Source: a virus
Length of the DNA: 64,000 bases
Direction: 5' to 3' (one strand)
Virus record (IMG/VR): IMGVR_UViG_3300034685_000067
Span: 1-64,000 of that record
Shown here: positions 37,246-46,190 of the stretch, piece after piece
How positions within the stretch are numbered: the stretch's first letter is position 1
Layout of the letters: the number at the start of each line of letters is the position of its first letter
Program-made: the position numbers and the translations under genes
Notes under the pieces: generated by a model
Seen by the model: the letters and a program-made list of their open reading frames with translations, nothing else
What the model was told of the DNA's origin: nothing
The model's database searches: none

Positions 37246-39828
37246 ATGGTTTACAAATATAATAAATCACCCGAATATTTTGAAGATCTTGAAACAAATT
37301 ATTTTATAAAACCAGAAGTAGAAGAAAGAGATTATAAACCATATATTACAAAAATAGGCTATTTGGATGAAAAGACAATTCCTGTATATGGATATTTGAA
37401 ATTTGCATTTACACTGTGGAATGTACCTTTTTATATGTTCGTAGATAATAGAGGAAGAGAAATATTATTATTACCAGGTTCAGAAGGAAATCCAAATACA
37501 AATTCTTATTTTAAAGCATACAGATATGCTCCATCAGAAACATTTATATTTGAAAATACACCATTGAAACCACCATTTTTATTAAATAATCAATTTATAG
37601 ATTATATTGACTATGCGTGTAGTGATTATATAGTTGCTAGTATTAAAACAATAAACAATGATAATTCTGCTTCGTATAATTTTTGGTTAATCAAAACAAA
37701 TGCAGACTATAACGAAATGACATGGCAATTAAAACAAAATTTAACTGCAAAAATTGGATTCAATTTATTAACACCACTATCACAAGAACTATCACAAGCA
37801 TTATTCTTGACACAATTACAATCATGTTGTGTTGATGTAAATTATAATAAATTATATGTTGTCAAATGTGTAAATGCTGCTGAGAACTTAACTGGCTGGG
37901 GTAAAATCAAATTATATATGTATGATCTTAATACACTTGATTTTATAAATTCATATGAAATATTTGATATGAATACAGATGTAGATATAAATGCTTATTA
38001 TGGTATTGATTCAAAGAATTTAGCATATAGGGGATTAGGATGTGCATTTAACTATAATACTGGTGAGTTATTAGTACATCTTCAATGTATTATATATTTC
38101 TGGATACAACCTAACTTAAGAACACTTTCAGCTAAATCTTTTGTTATATCAATGAAATTAGATGATATAATGAGAAATAATGGTACTGCTTCATATTCTT
38201 ATCTGATTCCTAGAGATATATCTGAATATAATTTTTTTAATTCCACAAATTGCAAAGGAATCTATACATCATATGGTTCAAATACATATTCTTTATCGTT
38301 TGATAAATATAATAATGTATTATATATACCGCACATTGGTATGAATGGTGGCTTACCTGTTCGCATATCAGCATTTTATTTTAATAATATAAATAATACT
38401 AATACAATGGTCCAAGTATATCCAAATCAAACACGTGATGTAATAGATAGTTGTCCATACGCTAAACAAAATTATAGAGCTGGATTTTTTATAGATGATT
38501 ATATAATCACAGCTGGACGAAGTCAGAAATATGGTAATTCTGTAATGTACATTTCAAAGATAAATATGCTTGATGATAAAGTAGATCTTTTACCTGGGCA
38601 GTGGAGAATATTAACTCAAATTAATCCTAATCCTGGAATACCTATACATGATAGAAGTAAATGGTTTATTTATAAAACAGGAAATAATGTAAGTCATTAT
38701 ATATATGATAGTAGTTTTAAAGTATATAAAATAAACATTGGATCTAATTTTGATATTTCATATACTGATATGAATATTACATTACCAACACCACCATCTT
38801 CTTTATATACAAGGAGAAATGCATGGGGTTATGATTTCAACACAAATACTGTATATTGGATCTGCACTGATGTAAATGATTATGGAAGAAGCGTAGTTGT
38901 GTGGACTTCTAATAATGGAGTAACATGGAATAAAAGCCCAAGAATTAGTGCAGCTGAAGCTGATGCTAGTGCATCATCATATGGAGATGGTGTAGCCAGA
39001 TATTACTACAGTATAAATGGGTTTATAGAAAATGGAATATTTTATAATGGTAGTGCATTTGGTACTGTTGGAGGAGAAACAGGGATAAACATAAACAGTT
39101 ATAATAAAAATACAAATACTGTTACGCAACATAATATTTCTTTAGAACCTTATTTTGATATTCATGGAAGATTTGGATGGCATCCTATTTATGGTTATTA
39201 TGCTGGGATTAATTGGGAAACATGGAGACAACTCTTCTATTTTAATCAAAATCTACAAGATTTTTTAAATAATGTTAATCAAACATCTAGGTATATATAT
39301 ACAGTACCTTCTTCTGGATTAGCAGCGACTATAGTAAATTTCCCTGTATATATGGATGGGAGATTATATTATCTACCTAATGAGGATGTTGTTTTAAATC
39401 CTAATACAGATAATTATGTTTATGCTATATTAAATAACAATAATATTAGTTTATATGTTGATACTGTTAAATTATCTAATACTGCACAACGTATATTATT
39501 GGCTAAAATAACAACAAATGCTACAGATCCCATATCACAAGAATTATATGAAGTAAGAGAATTATCATTACCAGATTATTATAATCATAAAAAGATAATA
39601 TTGAGAAACATTTCTATTCCAGCAAATGGTGAGATAAATTACACTAATACCCAATTAGATATTACTAATTTTGATAATATTATATACTCCATATATAGAC
39701 AAGATGGTTTAAATTATTATTTAGATAATACTTTTATTGTTTCAAAATCACCTGATTTTACAAAATTATATATCAAATCAAATTATTCCACAACACAGAA
39801 TATATCTTTAATTATTATAGGTCATTAG
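37246..39828 (+). CDS. Tail fibre/adhesin with sialidase-type Asp-box
   Basis: 860 aa. The N-terminus (MVYKYNKSPEYFEDLETNYF) is shared with the next fibre gene (MVYKFNKPTKYYEYMENDIY) and probably anchors both. The middle is all-beta, Tyr/Asn-rich, with the Asp-box WTSNNGVTWNKS near residues 550-560 and several loosely related blades, so a beta-propeller is plausible. The C-terminal ~170 residues are a beta domain repeated in simpler form in the following gene. The ribosome site AAAGGAG lies 16 bases before the ATG, longer than usual. Role: host-surface binding, perhaps glycan recognition; no catalytic set of a sialidase is visible. Confidence 0.6.
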   Translation: MVYKYNKSPEYFEDLETNYFIKPEVEERDYKPYITKIGYLDEKTIPVYGYLKFAFTLWNVPFYMFVDNRGREILLLPGSEGNPNTNSYFKAYRYAPSETFIFENTPLKPPFLLNNQFIDYIDYACSDYIVASIKTINNDNSASYNFWLIKTNADYNEMTWQLKQNLTAKIGFNLLTPLSQELSQALFLTQLQSCCVDVNYNKLYVVKCVNAAENLTGWGKIKLYMYDLNTLDFINSYEIFDMNTDVDINAYYGIDSKNLAYRGLGCAFNYNTGELLVHLQCIIYFWIQPNLRTLSAKSFVISMKLDDIMRNNGTASYSYLIPRDISEYNFFNSTNCKGIYTSYGSNTYSLSFDKYNNVLYIPHIGMNGGLPVRISAFYFNNINNTNTMVQVYPNQTRDVIDSCPYAKQNYRAGFFIDDYIITAGRSQKYGNSVMYISKINMLDDKVDLLPGQWRILTQINPNPGIPIHDRSKWFIYKTGNNVSHYIYDSSFKVYKINIGSNFDISYTDMNITLPTPPSSLYTRRNAWGYDFNTNTVYWICTDVNDYGRSVVVWTSNNGVTWNKSPRISAAEADASASSYGDGVARYYYSINGFIENGIFYNGSAFGTVGGETGININSYNKNTNTVTQHNISLEPYFDIHGRFGWHPIYGYYAGINWETWRQLFYFNQNLQDFLNNVNQTSRYIYTVPSSGLAATIVNFPVYMDGRLYYLPNEDVVLNPNTDNYVYAILNNNNISLYVDTVKLSNTAQRILLAKITTNATDPISQELYEVRELSLPDYYNHKKIILRNISIPANGEINYTNTQLDITNFDNIIYSIYRQDGLNYYLDNTFIVSKSPDFTKLYIKSNYSTTQNISLIIIGH

Positions 39829-39835
39829 TGATATA

Positions 39836-39861
39836 ATATAACATAGAAGGGAATGTTATAT
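39836..39861 (+). promoter_or_regulatory. Hairpin presenting a ribosome site in its loop
   Basis: A perfect 9-bp inverted repeat ATATAACAT / ATGTTATAT encloses the 8-nt loop AGAAGGGA, which is the Shine-Dalgarno sequence of the next gene. The linear distance from AAGGGA to the ATG at 39869 is long (16 nt); folding the 3' arm would shorten it. The stem is A/T-rich and weak, so it may act as a mild translation modulator. Confidence 0.45.
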
Positions 39862-39868
39862 AAATTAA

Positions 39869-40555
39869 ATGGTATATAAATTTAATAAACCAACTAAATA
39901 TTATGAATATATGGAAAATGATATTTACTCTAAAAATGAAGTAGATGCTCTTGATTTTATTAATTTTGAACCAAAAATAGGGTTGTCATATGCTAATAGA
40001 AGAATCTCTTATTCTATATCTGGTCTTACACTTAATATTGTCAATACACATGTATTTCTTGGAGGTTATTATACTTTAGTTAACGATTCTATAACATTGC
40101 CAGCAAATAGTACTGTATATGTATATTTGAATAGAGGAACAAACAGATATACAATAAATATAACATACTCATCATCAGCAGAACCAAATGGATTTAATAA
40201 AATATGTGTTGCAAGGGTAGTTACATCATCAACTGCTATTACAACTGTAAGTCCATTTGATATATCTCCAAATTTGGATATTAGTAATATGGTTTCATTT
40301 GCAAAACATACTATGATTATAAATGCTGGTAGTACAAGCACATTATCATTTGCTGCATGTAATTTAATTTATAAAGAAAATAAAACATTTTTAGATACAA
40401 TTATTAAAGTATATATCTTAGATACTTCATCTAACAGATATATAGAAACAAATGATAGTATGTGCTCTCTATGGATAAATTCAACAGGTAGTATATTAAA
40501 TATCACAAACAATACATCACAACAAAAAACATTCGTGATTACAATATTTGGATAA
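39869..40555 (+). CDS. Short tail fibre protein, 228 aa
   Basis: This small fibre shares its N-terminal ~25 residues with the 860-aa protein upstream and consists of two beta domains similar to that protein's C-terminus (segments YVYLNRGTNRYTINI and SFAACNLIYKENKT). It ends in KTFVITIFG, comparable to ISLIIIGH at the end of its neighbour. It is probably a shortened paralogue that binds the same baseplate site, or a collar/cap for the longer fibre. Confidence 0.6.
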   Translation: MVYKFNKPTKYYEYMENDIYSKNEVDALDFINFEPKIGLSYANRRISYSISGLTLNIVNTHVFLGGYYTLVNDSITLPANSTVYVYLNRGTNRYTINITYSSSAEPNGFNKICVARVVTSSTAITTVSPFDISPNLDISNMVSFAKHTMIINAGSTSTLSFAACNLIYKENKTFLDTIIKVYILDTSSNRYIETNDSMCSLWINSTGSILNITNNTSQQKTFVITIFG

Positions 40556-40596
40556 GTAAAAAAAAAATAATATAGCTACAAGGAGTGAGATAATAA

Positions 40597-42300
40597 TTGC
40601 CAACCACAAAGATAGCTAATAATCAGATGAAAATATTTCCAGATTTGGCATTAAAATCAGGTAGTGTTAATCAGTTTTCTGATCTAGACTCTACTGGGCC
40701 ATTAATTGATGATGCTGTTGCAAAAAGGCATGTTCAAAACACAGATTTAGGAACAAGTTCATCTACATTTTATATTGGTACAGGTGGTCCAAAGTTAAAG
40801 AATAATGGTGGAACTTTAGAGATTGTTACTAATAATGCATCGTCATATGCTGATCTTGTAGTCAACAATTTAACTGTTCATGGTTCACAAACAGTTATAC
40901 ATAGTGAAGTAGTTTCTATTGCTGATAATGTAATAGTATTGAATAGTAATTATAGTGGATCATCTCCAACTGAAAATGGTGGTGTAGAAGTTAAAAGAGG
41001 TTCTTTACCAAATGCATCATTGATCTGGAATGAATCTATGGATTTATGGAGAGCAGGATTAGTAAATAATGAAAGAACATTAGTTAGAGAATCTAATTCT
41101 ATTACACTAACTGGTGATGTATCTGCTAGTAGCTACTTTAATAATTTGGGCAATATTGAATTATTGGTAACTGTATTAGATAATTCTCATAATCATACCA
41201 TAGCTAATGTTACTGGATTGCAAGCTGCATTAGATTCAAAATTACCAAGTACTAATTACAATGCTGCTGATATACTTTCTAAATTAAAAACAGTAGATGG
41301 TACTGGATCTGGATTAGATGCTGATTTATTGGATGGATATAACTCAAGTGTTGCAGCTGCAGCAAACACTGTAGTTGTTAGAGATAATAATGGTGTTATT
41401 GTTGGTGATTTGAATGGAAATGCTTCTTCTGCATCTAGGTTATTAAATACTATAACTATATCTTTAAGTGGTGATGTGAGTGGATCTGCATCCTTTAATG
41501 GTAGTTCTAATGTAACTATAACAGCACAAGTATTAGATAACTCTCATAATCATACTATAGCTAATGTTACTGGTTTACAAGCAGCCCTGGATAGTGTATT
41601 GAATACAAGTGATTTACATAACATGATATTGTCTATAGATGGAGCAGGGTCTGGAATAGATGCTGATTTATTGGATGGACAACATGGTTCTTATTATCGA
41701 AACGCTAGTAATTTAAATGCTGGTACAATTCATGCTGATAGAGGTGTATTAGCAGGATCGTCTGCATATTCATTTCTTAGATATACAGGGTTAGATAATG
41801 TAGCGGGTGGATTGAATGGTGGATCTACAGCACCAACTGGTACAAACAGATTAAATTACAGTGGTTATTTTTATGCCACAAGAGTATATAATGCAGTATA
41901 TAATGACTTTGCAGAATGTTTTAATACATCTGTTAAATACCAAACATCTAAGAATAGAATTGTAGAATTTATAAATGGTAAAGCACAATTAGCTAACCCC
42001 AATTCAGATGCTGTAATAGGTGTTGTATCTGATTCTTATGGTTATATTCTTAATGGTGATGAGGCTGATATCATTGCAGGAAGAAAAGTACCAGTGGGTA
42101 TGGCTGGTACTGTTATGGTTGATGCTGAATATACTGCAAGGGAATCTGATATGGGTTGTTTTGTTTGTGCTGGATTTAATGGTAAAGCAAGAGTTATACC
42201 AAAAGGTGAAGCTTATAAATATGAGGGTAAGATAGTTGGCAAAATTATAGATATAGATTATAATAAAAATCAGTATAAGATCATTATTTGTCTTAGATAG
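40597..42300 (+). CDS. Tail fibre protein with Peptidase_G2-like C-terminal domain
   Basis: 567 aa from a TTG start after AAGGAGTGAGATAATAA. It has no copy of the N-terminal anchor seen at 3376 and 31385; it starts within the segment shared with 31385 (LALKSGSVNQFSDLDS, then NLTVHGSQTVIHSEVVSIAD). Two fibre modules with GLDADLLDG/GIDADLLDG follow. From about residue 405 it carries the C-terminal domain shared with the gene at 3376 (YFYATRVYNAVYNDFAE, VIGVVSDSYGYI), likely a self-trimming trimerisation chaperone. A 25-bp stretch at 41888-41912 is identical to 4673-4697, so the two genes have exchanged DNA or diverged recently. Confidence 0.8.
   Translation: MPTTKIANNQMKIFPDLALKSGSVNQFSDLDSTGPLIDDAVAKRHVQNTDLGTSSSTFYIGTGGPKLKNNGGTLEIVTNNASSYADLVVNNLTVHGSQTVIHSEVVSIADNVIVLNSNYSGSSPTENGGVEVKRGSLPNASLIWNESMDLWRAGLVNNERTLVRESNSITLTGDVSASSYFNNLGNIELLVTVLDNSHNHTIANVTGLQAALDSKLPSTNYNAADILSKLKTVDGTGSGLDADLLDGYNSSVAAAANTVVVRDNNGVIVGDLNGNASSASRLLNTITISLSGDVSGSASFNGSSNVTITAQVLDNSHNHTIANVTGLQAALDSVLNTSDLHNMILSIDGAGSGIDADLLDGQHGSYYRNASNLNAGTIHADRGVLAGSSAYSFLRYTGLDNVAGGLNGGSTAPTGTNRLNYSGYFYATRVYNAVYNDFAECFNTSVKYQTSKNRIVEFINGKAQLANPNSDAVIGVVSDSYGYILNGDEADIIAGRKVPVGMAGTVMVDAEYTARESDMGCFVCAGFNGKARVIPKGEAYKYEGKIVGKIIDIDYNKNQYKIIICLR
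41293..41680 (+). repeat. Two copies of the fibre repeat
   Basis: Copies at 41293-41340 (TVDGTGSGLDADLLDG) and 41633-41680 (SIDGAGSGIDADLLDG) match the repeats at 32933-33973. The segment around 40861-40960 also matches 32502-32600 at DNA level. Confidence 0.85.
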
Positions 42301-42329
42301 TTGACAGTATTTTCAAAATCTATTAGAAT
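42301..42329 (+). promoter_or_regulatory. Sigma70/sigmaA-type promoter before the radical-SAM cluster
   Basis: TTGACA (42301-42306) is a perfect -35 box; 17 bases later TAGAAT (42324-42329) matches the -10 consensus at five of six positions. Transcription would start near 42336, about 37 bp before the first radical-SAM start. It directly follows the fibre stop and is the best promoter I can see in the window, so the cluster may be expressed by the host polymerase separately from the fibre genes. Confidence 0.65.
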
Positions 42330-42372
42330 TAAACAAAAGCAGATAGTTGTCTTTGGGGAGTGAATTATTAAA

Positions 42373-43467
42373 TTGTTTATAATAGAAAATATTATTACTG
42401 AGCAATGTACTCTTATGTGTCGTTATTGTTACATGAATAACAATCCTTTATATATGAGCAAAGAAACATTTAAAGTTATTCTAGATAATCTAGATAATAT
42501 ATTGAATATATACAATCAATCACAGTATCATCTAGATTTCTTTGGAGGAGAACCATTATTAAACTTCGACTTAATTGAATATGCAGTTCCACTATTACAA
42601 CATGATAAAAGATGTGAATCATTTGGTATAATATCCAATCTTCTTGAATTGGATGAAAACAAAGTATCATTTATTAAAAATAATAATATAAATGTAAGCT
42701 TTAGCTTTGATGGTTTATGGAATGAATATAATAGACCATTAAGAAATGGTACAAGTTCATTACAGTATTATGAGAAGAAAAAAGACTTGATTAAGATGAT
42801 ATCACCATCTTATTGTAAAACAATGGTATCACCTACTTCATTGGGTACATTGGTTGAAAATGCAAGATATCTTGCAGATGTTTGGGGTTTTTCAAATATA
42901 GATTATTCACTAGTCAGAGATGATATATGGTCAGAAGATGATATCAATAAATTTAAAAATGAGATAAGAGATCTATCTAATTTACAGATTGAATTCTTTA
43001 AAACAGGTAAAGATGTTATAATTGGATTTTATGAATTATATCTACTTGATATGTTTATAGGATATAAGGATGGAAAAAGACCATTTGGTTGCTTTGCTGG
43101 TAGTAGAGGAATAGGCATTCTGCCCAATGGCGTTGCTTATCCCTGTGCAAGATTTGCTACAAATAGAGAATATCCAATTTATGATTTTAATACTAATCAT
43201 CTTTATAAGGAGAACTTTGATATTTTTACTGATCCTCTGGTATCTAATCCAAGAAACTTTAATAAGTGTCAGCAATGTACTTATTATGTAGGATGTAATG
43301 CTGGTTGCACATATTCTCAAATGAAGAATAATAACAATCCAGTTGCATCTATTTGCAAATTGTATGATATAATTTATACAGAATGTTTTTATGTATTTAA
43401 CAATCTTAAAGATAATAAATTATTTATAGAAAAATTAAATAAACGATTAAATAATCTAGGAGGTTAA
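42373..43467 (+). CDS. Radical SAM/SPASM enzyme 1
   Basis: 364 aa from a TTG start after GGGGAGTGAATTATTAAA. The 4Fe-4S cluster motif CTLMCRYC (C12, C16, C19) and FFGGEP (56-61) define the radical-SAM barrel, which makes a 5'-deoxyadenosyl radical. A C-terminal SPASM domain (about 235-340) has the cysteine pattern GCFAGSRGIGILPNG, YPCARF, CQQCTYYVGCNAGC and a final C, which binds auxiliary Fe-S clusters. SPASM enzymes mature peptides (thioethers, epimers) or oxidise sugars and Ser/Cys. It is the first gene of the cluster, 6 bp before the next gene. Substrate unknown; the Cys-rich fibre protein at 46191 is a candidate. Confidence 0.93.
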   Translation: MFIIENIITEQCTLMCRYCYMNNNPLYMSKETFKVILDNLDNILNIYNQSQYHLDFFGGEPLLNFDLIEYAVPLLQHDKRCESFGIISNLLELDENKVSFIKNNNINVSFSFDGLWNEYNRPLRNGTSSLQYYEKKKDLIKMISPSYCKTMVSPTSLGTLVENARYLADVWGFSNIDYSLVRDDIWSEDDINKFKNEIRDLSNLQIEFFKTGKDVIIGFYELYLLDMFIGYKDGKRPFGCFAGSRGIGILPNGVAYPCARFATNREYPIYDFNTNHLYKENFDIFTDPLVSNPRNFNKCQQCTYYVGCNAGCTYSQMKNNNNPVASICKLYDIIYTECFYVFNNLKDNKLFIEKLNKRLNNLGG

Positions 43468-43473
43468 ATTATT

Positions 43474-43788
43474 ATGTTGGATAACAATGTAATCCAGTTT
43501 AATTTATTTAATGCTGTTGAACATATTGTTGAAAGTATGAAGTTTCTTGATTATCTCATTAAGAATGATGAGGATAGTGGAAGGCAAGAAACATATGCTA
43601 ATGCAATGTATAATCTTCAAATATGTGGAGATAAACTGTGTGATCTTGGAGAAATATTAATAGGAAATAAGATAGTTCTACCTGATAAAGATCAACCAGT
43701 TGATCAACAAATTATAGAATATATTGATAAAATTCAGGAGAAAATTAAAATAAGAAAAGAAGAACATCAAGATGGAGAACACAACTAA
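43474..43788 (+). CDS. Small uncharacterised protein between radical-SAM genes, 104 aa
   Basis: A strong AGGAGG site precedes the ATG. The protein is acidic and helical (MKFLDYLIKNDEDSGRQETY, ..IIEYIDKIQEKIKIRKEE) with two cysteines (ICGDKLCDLGE). It does not look like a typical RiPP leader or RRE peptide-binding domain. It overlaps the next radical-SAM gene by 17 bp, so it is co-translated and may be a partner or adaptor of these enzymes. Confidence 0.6.
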   Translation: MLDNNVIQFNLFNAVEHIVESMKFLDYLIKNDEDSGRQETYANAMYNLQICGDKLCDLGEILIGNKIVLPDKDQPVDQQIIEYIDKIQEKIKIRKEEHQDGEHN

Positions 43789-44584
43789 TGTTATTTATAT
43801 AACCTCAAACTGTAATTTAAAGTGTGAATATTGTTTTGAAGAAGAGAAAAGACCAAATAGAACTATGACATATGATGATATAGATAGATATTTTGAAGGA
43901 ATAGATAAAATATCAGCACCTCATTCTCATATAGTCTTATTTGGTGGTGAACCATTATTATATCCAGATTTAATAGAATATATTGTAATAGATAAGATAC
44001 TTAAACAATATGACTATAAACAATATTCTGTTTCAATGACATCCAATGGTTTGAGATTATTAGAAGATGATATTTATAATTGGTTTTTTGATCTGAGAAA
44101 AAAGAAATATATACATTTAGAAATAAGTTATGATGGACCTAATTGTTACAGACGTAAGGATAAAAATGGAAATTGTGTAAATAATTTAATAGAAAAAGTA
44201 TTGAACAAATTAAATAATGATAATAGAACTTTTGCCATATCTTATACTTTAAACAAAGATAATTATAATTATTGCATTGAAGATGTTATTACATTGTTTG
44301 AGACATATGATCATCTGGAAAAAATAATATTAAGTATAGCTAGTCAAGATTTGGATGTTATAGACAATGATTATCAAAGATCTGTATTGAGATTGAAACC
44401 TTATTTAAATGAGATATATAGAAGATATAGAAAACCCATTTGTGAAGAAGTATGTGATGTATGTCAAAAATGTGTTTTTAATAATAAGAACTTGTATGCT
44501 GTGCCTAATGTACCTTATCCAATAGAACATTCTAAATTTGCAAATGAAGATTTCTCATTATGGGAGTATTGTCATGAAAGATAA
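43772..44584 (+). CDS. Radical SAM enzyme 2
   Basis: 270 aa. CNLKCEYC (C14, C18, C21) and LFGGEP (57-62) are intact. The C-terminus has CEEVCDVCQKC and a last CHER, so at least one auxiliary cluster or zinc site is possible, but it is shorter than a full SPASM domain. The ATG overlaps the previous gene by 17 bp, and the 3' end overlaps the following radical-SAM start by 11 bp, implying a three-enzyme coupled unit at 42373-45716. Confidence 0.9.
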   Translation: MENTTNVIYITSNCNLKCEYCFEEEKRPNRTMTYDDIDRYFEGIDKISAPHSHIVLFGGEPLLYPDLIEYIVIDKILKQYDYKQYSVSMTSNGLRLLEDDIYNWFFDLRKKKYIHLEISYDGPNCYRRKDKNGNCVNNLIEKVLNKLNNDNRTFAISYTLNKDNYNYCIEDVITLFETYDHLEKIILSIASQDLDVIDNDYQRSVLRLKPYLNEIYRRYRKPICEEVCDVCQKCVFNNKNLYAVPNVPYPIEHSKFANEDFSLWEYCHER

Positions 44585-45716
44585 ATTATATACCATTTTC
44601 ATCAATATGACAGATAGATGCAATTTCAATTGTAAATACTGCTTTGAAAAGGATATACATTCTTCTCATATATTATCTCAAGATGCAGCAAAGAGTATAA
44701 CTGAATTTGTAGGAAGATTATTAAATTCTCAATTTTATATATCGAATTACAATGGTATATTGATAAATTTCTTTGGTGGAGAACCAACTCTTAATCATAT
44801 GGCCTTAAAATATATAGTTGACTATTTTAAACATAATGATAATATCTTCTTCTCCACTATAACTAATGGCTACAAGATAAATATATTACAAGATATATTT
44901 AAAGATATCAAAGATTATATGATAAATAATGCATTCAAAACACATATTCAAATATCATATGATGGTTATCCTGTTCATGATATGACACGTCTTGATGTTA
45001 AAGGTAATCCAACTGGTGATATTATCTATAATAATATCAAAACAATGATAAGTGATGGTTATAATATCTCTACTAAGTCAGTCATTACTCCAGATACATT
45101 TAAGTATATGCCAGAAGCCTATTTGGATATACGTAAACTATTGAATGATCATGGAAATTATTTTCCAACTATAGATTATTATACTGAATATGAAAATGGT
45201 TATAAATTACAAGAACTTGAAGATGCTCTTTTAGAAATTGCTCCTTATGAAATAGATTACTTTAATCAATATCATAAGTTCTTCTTTACATGGTTTGAAC
45301 CAAATAATAATCATATCTGTGCTGCAGGTAAAGATGTAATAGGTATAGATACTAACTTAAATATATATCCATGTGAAGGTTGTTTCTCTAATAATAAAGG
45401 GGAACATTTAATAGGAACTATCTTTGAAAAAGATATAATAGATAAATTAATTGAAAGAAAACATTATCATGAAGAGTTTGAATATAGGACCCCTGTTTGT
45501 GTAGATTGTGATACAACTACATGTTTTAAGTGTAATGTGATGAAATATAAAGTTTCATCCAAAAATGACTATTTGAATAGATGGTATGATTATACCAATC
45601 AAGATTGGTTGTGCACATATTATAAGACAATAGGTAAGATTAAAAGAGCAGTTTTTAATCTTTTAAATAAAGGAGATGTGTATAATATTGGATCGAAATG
45701 TAGACTTGATTCTTAG
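44574..45716 (+). CDS. Radical SAM/SPASM enzyme 3
   Basis: 380 aa. An in-frame ATG at 44538 exists, but GGGAG at 44562-44566 and the position of the core motif favour ATG 44574. CNFNCKYC (C16, C20, C23) and FFGGEP form the barrel site. The C-terminus is a classical SPASM: ICAAGKDVIGIDTNLNIYPC, EGC, then CVDCDTTTCFKC and a last LCTYY. This domain layout matches sactipeptide/anSME-type maturases that act on Cys or Ser in peptides. Of the eleven enzymes this is the best candidate for peptide modification. Context as for the two preceding genes. Confidence 0.93.
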   Translation: MKDKLYTIFINMTDRCNFNCKYCFEKDIHSSHILSQDAAKSITEFVGRLLNSQFYISNYNGILINFFGGEPTLNHMALKYIVDYFKHNDNIFFSTITNGYKINILQDIFKDIKDYMINNAFKTHIQISYDGYPVHDMTRLDVKGNPTGDIIYNNIKTMISDGYNISTKSVITPDTFKYMPEAYLDIRKLLNDHGNYFPTIDYYTEYENGYKLQELEDALLEIAPYEIDYFNQYHKFFFTWFEPNNNHICAAGKDVIGIDTNLNIYPCEGCFSNNKGEHLIGTIFEKDIIDKLIERKHYHEEFEYRTPVCVDCDTTTCFKCNVMKYKVSSKNDYLNRWYDYTNQDWLCTYYKTIGKIKRAVFNLLNKGDVYNIGSKCRLDS

Positions 45717-46188
45717 AAAGATAGTATATCAATTGTCTCAAGATGATTTAGAAGGAGCATATGATACAGTAAACAATAATGTACAATTATTAAATACAGT
45801 TGAACCATTCCTTACAGATATACTTTTAATTAGATTGTCTTTGATATTAAATAGAGTTGATAATATAAATAATATATTTTCTAAGCTAATAGACATAATA
45901 AATACATATAGTCAACTAGATGATAAGACAAAAGAAGTATGGATAGATTTAATATTTTCTACTATTATAATATTACTTAAACAAGATTTATCTGAAGAGC
46001 AAGAAGAACAACTATATGATGTTCTAATTTCAGATATATCCAATGAATATTACATTACTTTGGGCTTGAATTATGCTAATAATAAAGATAATATAGATAT
46101 AGATTCAGTAATAGATGCCCAAAATGAAGTATTATATGAATATATTAGAAATATGCTTAATTATTATTCTAAGTATAGGAGAGACTAA
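45688..46188 (+). CDS. Uncharacterised helical protein, 166 aa
   Basis: An ATG at 45676 abuts the AAAGGAG site (45669-45675) too closely; the TTG at 45688 has spacing like other TTG starts here. The protein is helical, Ile/Leu-rich and acidic, with no cysteine in the main body. It overlaps the preceding radical-SAM gene by 29 bp and ends 2 bp before the Cys-rich fibre-like gene, so it may be a chaperone or adaptor linking enzyme and substrate. Its family is not recognised. Confidence 0.55.
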   Translation: MDRNVDLILRKIVYQLSQDDLEGAYDTVNNNVQLLNTVEPFLTDILLIRLSLILNRVDNINNIFSKLIDIINTYSQLDDKTKEVWIDLIFSTIIILLKQDLSEEQEEQLYDVLISDISNEYYITLGLNYANNKDNIDIDSVIDAQNEVLYEYIRNMLNYYSKYRRD

Positions 46189-46190
46189 AG

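Noticed and set aside
37246-39828. Sialidase activity for the Asp-box protein.
   Set aside because: Only one clear Asp-box is visible and no catalytic Arg triad or Tyr/Glu pair could be recognised, so only a binding role is supported.
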